Below, piece after piece: positions 60,149-64,000 of a stretch of 64,000 nucleotides of DNA (positions are counted from its first letter, which is position 1; every line of letters begins with the position of its first letter). Below the pieces are notes generated by a model. The model saw only the letters and a program-made list of their open reading frames with translations, had not been told where the DNA came from and did no database searches. The stretch covers positions 1 to 64,000 of the forward strand of contig CYKH01001421.1 of assembly GCA_001460835.1 (NCBI GenBank), in the 5' to 3' direction. A program made the position numbers and the translations under genes. Origin of the DNA: Bodo saltans. Lineage: Eukaryota; Euglenozoa; Kinetoplastea; Eubodonida; Bodonidae.

Positions 60149-63100
60149 ATGGGTTCGAGTTGCAGTTCGTCATCGTCGACAAAAACAGCGTTTCGTTTCA
60201 AGAATTTTGTCGTTGCTGTGTATCCAACTGATCACGACGGTGAACTCAACAAAGACGCTCTTGGGAAATTAATTTCTTACGTAGCAAATAACGTTGAACG
60301 CATCCCTCGTGTGTGCCGGAAAATCTCGAAACTTGTCGCTGCTGACCTGAAGAGAGGCGACATTAAACGCGTGAGCATCGGAATGCAGATTCTACGACAC
60401 TTACTAGATGAGGCCACGGAGCTCGATGCATACTGCCCGTATGTCACAAGTTTATGCTTGACGCTGTTCGAGCGTGGCGTCGTGGAGCACCGCATTAGCG
60501 CCGCTGATGTTCTCACTGCACTTTGCCACAGGATTGTTGAACGCAGCGACGAAAGGAGCGGAGGAGAGGGTAGCGGCGCAGCAGCTGCATCCATTCCGGT
60601 ATCTTCTGCACCGATACATCCCAACTTTATGACGTCGATGAGCAAGAACAGCATGGAGCATGCTCGCCGACTTGTTTCAGACGCCAAAGATAGGTTCTCA
60701 ACGTATCTGCGTGATATGCTTGTGGAGGGTGTGGCAACAAACGATATTATTTCCCTTCATTGCCGATATGCCGCAACAGTTGCTTTGGGAAACTTAGCGT
60801 ATTGCATTCAAGGCTCTCTGCCAGCAACGTCGCTAGTCGACCTTATTCCACCAGTTTTGTCAAATCTTCATCACTTGCTTCGTGAAGCTGCTGCCTCCAT
60901 GTCCTCCCGAGTCAATCAACGGAGACGCCAACGAAAGGAGAATATCAGCGCAATGTCGGACGATCCAGCAGCCAACGACTTCCGCGCACCTAACACTGTC
61001 ATCCTCCCTGTTGAAGCAGGCGAGAAAGATGCTGCATTCTACAAAGCCTCTGTGGCTTGGTAAAGAAGGGAACGATACACGACGTTATGGTGGTTGTAGA
61101 GGAGAAAGGAACGATGGCAGAGTGTCATGAACTGTTGCATGGTACCCACCGAAGATAGAGCGAAAGGAAATCAGCACAAGGCTAGGTAGTGGCGACGCGA
61201 CCAACATAAACCTCAGCAGCCCCTTGGTATTAATGTGTGTGCTCATTTGTGTGATTTAGCTGAGGAGAAGGCAGGTACCGAACATTTTGCGTCTGTTCTG
61301 AGAGCCCTGTCTGCATCCGTAGCACAGATCCCTATGTCTGGCGGAAGACCCGCCCCGGTGATTGGCGTGTTGATGTCGGCCCTTGTGTCTGGTTTTTGTC
61401 TAAGACCAAATGCTCTCCAGCAGCATTCACCACCTTCCCAAGATAATACCACGTCAAGTGCAGTCATGTTCGACGATTATCGTCAAGCACTTTGCCGATT
61501 GTGTGAAACATTGGTGAAGAGGATGGTGTCGCACAACAACATTGTACAAATGACAAAACTCACGACGGAGCTTTGCGGGCTGCTACGCTCATCAGGGACA
61601 CTACCTCGAATCGCTCTGATGACATCGTTCCAACTGCTGATGATTGTTTGCCCTTTTGTAGCAGACATTCCCGTTGACGCACCACTCTCAGCGATGGAGG
61701 CAGGGAGCATTGTTGTGGATACGTCATCTGCAACAACAAGGAGTACTGGCGGTGCTCTCAATGCAGCTCGTGCATCTTCAGAATTTCTATGCATTGCGTC
61801 TTCGCATTTGGTCGTACAGTCCGTTGCGGCGTATTTATTGTCGTCTGATGGGGAAATCTGTGGAATAGCTGCTCAAGTTCTCGCAACGATGATCGGTAGC
61901 GCAGCGATCGACTCTCCTGGTCAGTCTGTAACATCACGATCGTCCGCAGGTGGTGGGGGTGGACAGCATCAGCTTATCTCGTCAACCTTGAGCCCAACTA
62001 TGTTATCCATTATCGATGACGCCAAATGTTGGATTAGTTATGCAACGTTCCGCACTACAGAGCATACACCATTATCTGTGATTGGCGTGACAAATCTTAT
62101 CACAAGCCTCGTGTCTCGGTTGAAGTGGGAGTCCCTTTCTTACGTCATCCCATGGGTAGTTCACGTCCAACAGCTGAACGCTGTGGGCCTCGCAACTTCA
62201 CCGCCAAACCAGCCAGTGTCTTCTTCTAACCGCAACAACTCCAGGCAGTCCTCATCTTCGGATAAGAATACTGCGCTTCAGCAAGCGTGGCTCTTCTCTT
62301 CTCTTGTGGTGCTTAAGGTGGTGGGTGACTTCCTTCATGTCTCAAAATTGAGCAGTTATGCATCCGACGTGGTCAATCGCCGTCGTGAGATGGAGCCCTG
62401 CGAAATTGGATTATGGTTCCGCCCTACCGTCCAAAATTGTACTCCGTCCACAAGCGGCATCGCTGAGGAACCTGGCGAGCAAGACACACAGCTAGCCCCT
62501 CTCAGTGTTGCCAGCGTGACAAATTTGTTTACCCTGTCGACTGTTGTGTTGTACTTGTGCGAAGAGCCGGAGTCTTCCATCTTCCTGCGGTCGCTTGATG
62601 TGACAACCAAGGACGATGCAGTGGCGAAGATTGAGTCCATCGCAGGGAATGTGCAGCACCATCAACGACAACAACAACGTCTGCGGGACGGAACGACGCC
62701 ACGACGCCCAAACAGTGCGGCAGCAAATGAGGGCACACCAAACAACTTATCCATTAAACGCAGTGGCTCTTCGGTGTATTCTTCGAGCAACCCCACCACA
62801 GTTGGAGGTCGAATTCCAATCAACCATTCCTTCGGAGACTTAGCAGGGAAGCGTGAAGATTCCTCTGTTCTGCCAGGCACTAGAGACAGCATTGGTGGAC
62901 TCCACGCGAGCTCCAACAGCTCATTTGGGGCAGTCACGCTGCCTCGCAATGGTGGTGCTGGTGGTGGTGTGGCGTCTTCGACTCGTATGCCCAACGAAGA
63001 AGAAAACGTCCCAGCAAGTGAGAAAATTCGTATGGTTCTCCAGAAGTTGAAGTCTGACTCCGCTGGTGGGGCAAAAACCACAACAACGCTGAAGTCCACG

Positions 63101-63484
63101 AATGCGAATACTTCGCTACCATTTCAGTACCACCACGATAGTTCCGCCGCTGTTCTCACTCCCTCCTCGGTCCACCTCGACCCGTGGAAGGAATCTGGTG
63201 GGTCCAAGAACAATAGTTTCACAATGTCTGTGAGGGACGGCGGCGATGGTCGTTTAGGACTTAACGGCTCCATTGTCATGCCAACTGCCAAGACATTACG
63301 ACTGGCAGCACCAGCACATCAACGCCCGCAGGCAGCCTCTTCTGCAAACGCATCATTTCTATTTCCAAACTCTACGTTTGGTGGGACGTTTCAAACAACT
63401 GCGAACGAAACCTTTGAAGACAACAACAGTGGGATAGGGAGCAACCCGGTACGGCGAAGATTCCTACAAGTCTTGGAATTGTAA
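60149..63484 (+). CDS. EFR3: EFR3-like plasma-membrane scaffold, in two open pieces
   Basis: It resembles EFR3, the acylated helical-repeat protein that anchors the PI4-kinase III-alpha complex at the plasma membrane. The start MGSSCSSSSS fits myristoylation at Gly2 and palmitoylation at Cys5. Then NFVVAVYPTDHDGELNKDAL, LISYVANNVERIPRV and LVAADLKRGDIKRVSIGMQI match the EFR3 N-terminal rod (human blocks RLVDNIFPEDPKDGL, KLTFYA, RDVVRHR). The frame opened at 60149 closes at TAA 61061-61063. The same frame is open again from about 61217/61235 to 63484 (AHLCDLAEEKAG, helical ARM/HEAT-like sequence, then a Ser/Gly-rich tail). Between them the other two frames read well in turn (GTIHDVMVVVEEKG, then TRLGSGDATNINLSSP), suggesting several small frame errors; a cis-intron from about 61052 to 61216 is a weaker alternative. 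Confidence 0.7.
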
Positions 63485-63665
63485 TACACAAGGTGAACCT
63501 TACAAAAAAAACTTTCGCTCCATTCAAAAACTAGGTCTGTATGTTTGCTTGTGTGTGCACATTTTTGTTTCTTTGAGTAAACTGTACTCAGTTGATTTGC
63601 GCCTTATCAGTGTGCACTTTGGTCTTCACACAAGATGCCGCGCCACGCAATCATTTATTTCACAG

Positions 63666-63680
63666 CTTTCTTCTCTCTAG
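63666..63680 (+). promoter_or_regulatory. Strong putative spliced-leader acceptor
   Basis: CTTTCTTCTCTCTAG is an uninterrupted pyrimidine run ending in AG at 63679-63680, with the first ATG at 63708. Confidence 0.5.
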
Positions 63681-63707
63681 AAAAAATCGTCTTGAGTAAG
63701 TCATAAA

Positions 63708-64000
63708 ATGGAAAGCGATAGCCAAGGTGATGTGCTGATGCGGCGCAAGGTTCAAAACGCAATCTTACTTCAACGACAGCGCGACGAGGCCGCTCGCGTG
63801 GCGTACAACAATTTCAATTCGAACAAGCATCATCATCACCAACAACAGGGCGAATCTCTCATGAACAGTGGCGGCGGTTCATCTCATCATTACGATCAAA
63901 GCCAGGCCACCACGCCAGTGCGTCATTCAGCACCTGGTAGTTCTCCATCGTACGTCATTTCGCCTCTTGGCGGTGGTGGATCGGTTGATTTTTCATATCC
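63708..64000 (+). CDS. 5' part of an unknown gene running off the window
   Basis: From ATG 63708 the frame stays open to the window edge (97 codons). The first 40 residues are charged and probably helical (MESDSQGDVLMRRKVQNAIL, LQRQRDEAARVAYNN); the rest seen is His/Gln/Gly/Ser low-complexity sequence (KHHHHQQQGE; SGGGSSHHYD; SPLGGGGS). No domain is visible yet. The strong acceptor at 63680 and the good composition support a real gene. Confidence 0.7.
   Translation, partial: MESDSQGDVLMRRKVQNAILLQRQRDEAARVAYNNFNSNKHHHHQQQGESLMNSGGGSSHHYDQSQATTPVRHSAPGSSPSYVISPLGGGGSVDFSY

Noticed and set aside
1-64000. CRISPR arrays, operons with ribosome binding sites, rRNA or tRNA genes
   Set aside because: No spaced repeat arrays, Shine-Dalgarno sites or RNA-gene motifs were seen; the window is eukaryotic in character.

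Overview
The window looks like nuclear DNA of a flagellate protist, most probably a free-living kinetoplastid of the Bodo saltans type. The reasons are: every convincing host gene lies on the + strand in one unidirectional series; even coding regions of over 10 kb show no introns; most start codons follow a T- or TC-rich tract and an AG, as expected for spliced-leader trans-splicing; and several products are ordinary eukaryotic cell-biology proteins (dynein-arm assembly factor, ERO1, GH47 mannosidase, ULK-type kinase, EFR3). I infer the species group from these features; there is no rRNA or mitochondrial marker here.

Layout. 1-3.5 kb is gene-poor: at most the last codons of an upstream gene, possible decayed ORFs and a broken Tc1/mariner transposase on the - strand. 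3.5-17.4 kb holds DNAAF6/PIH1D3, a disrupted GH47 mannosidase, a 1934-residue protein with a four-helix-bundle-like region, a kinase-like domain lacking the catalytic Asp and TPR-like repeats, a coiled-coil protein, a small EF-hand-like protein and ERO1. 17.6-50.7 kb is filled by three giant genes: an RNF213-like AAA+ ATPase (about 3485 aa) and two tandem giant paralogues (about 3604 aa and about 3740 aa, the latter split by one frameshift), each with a C-terminal P-loop NTPase and no family I recognise. 50.9-53.5 kb is a ULK/ATG1-like kinase gene interrupted by an in-frame stop and a perfect 191-bp tandem duplication. 53.5-54.4 kb holds a perfect 72-bp palindrome. 54.4-64 kb holds a two-TM receptor-like protein with a cyclase-like domain, a Maf pyrophosphatase, two related small membrane proteins, an EFR3-like gene in two open pieces, and the 5' part of a further gene.

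How the parts may relate. In kinetoplastids neighbours are co-transcribed but usually not functionally linked, so most of this is a mixed series. The exception worth attention is the giant-ATPase block. RNF213 in vertebrates acts in cell-autonomous defence against intracellular bacteria, and the two downstream giants are clear duplicates of each other, so this block may be a lineage-specific defence or remodelling machinery in a bacteria-eating cell. That is inference. A notable fraction of genes here (GH47, third giant, ULK, EFR3) is interrupted, which points either to assembly errors or to real recent damage; raw reads would decide.
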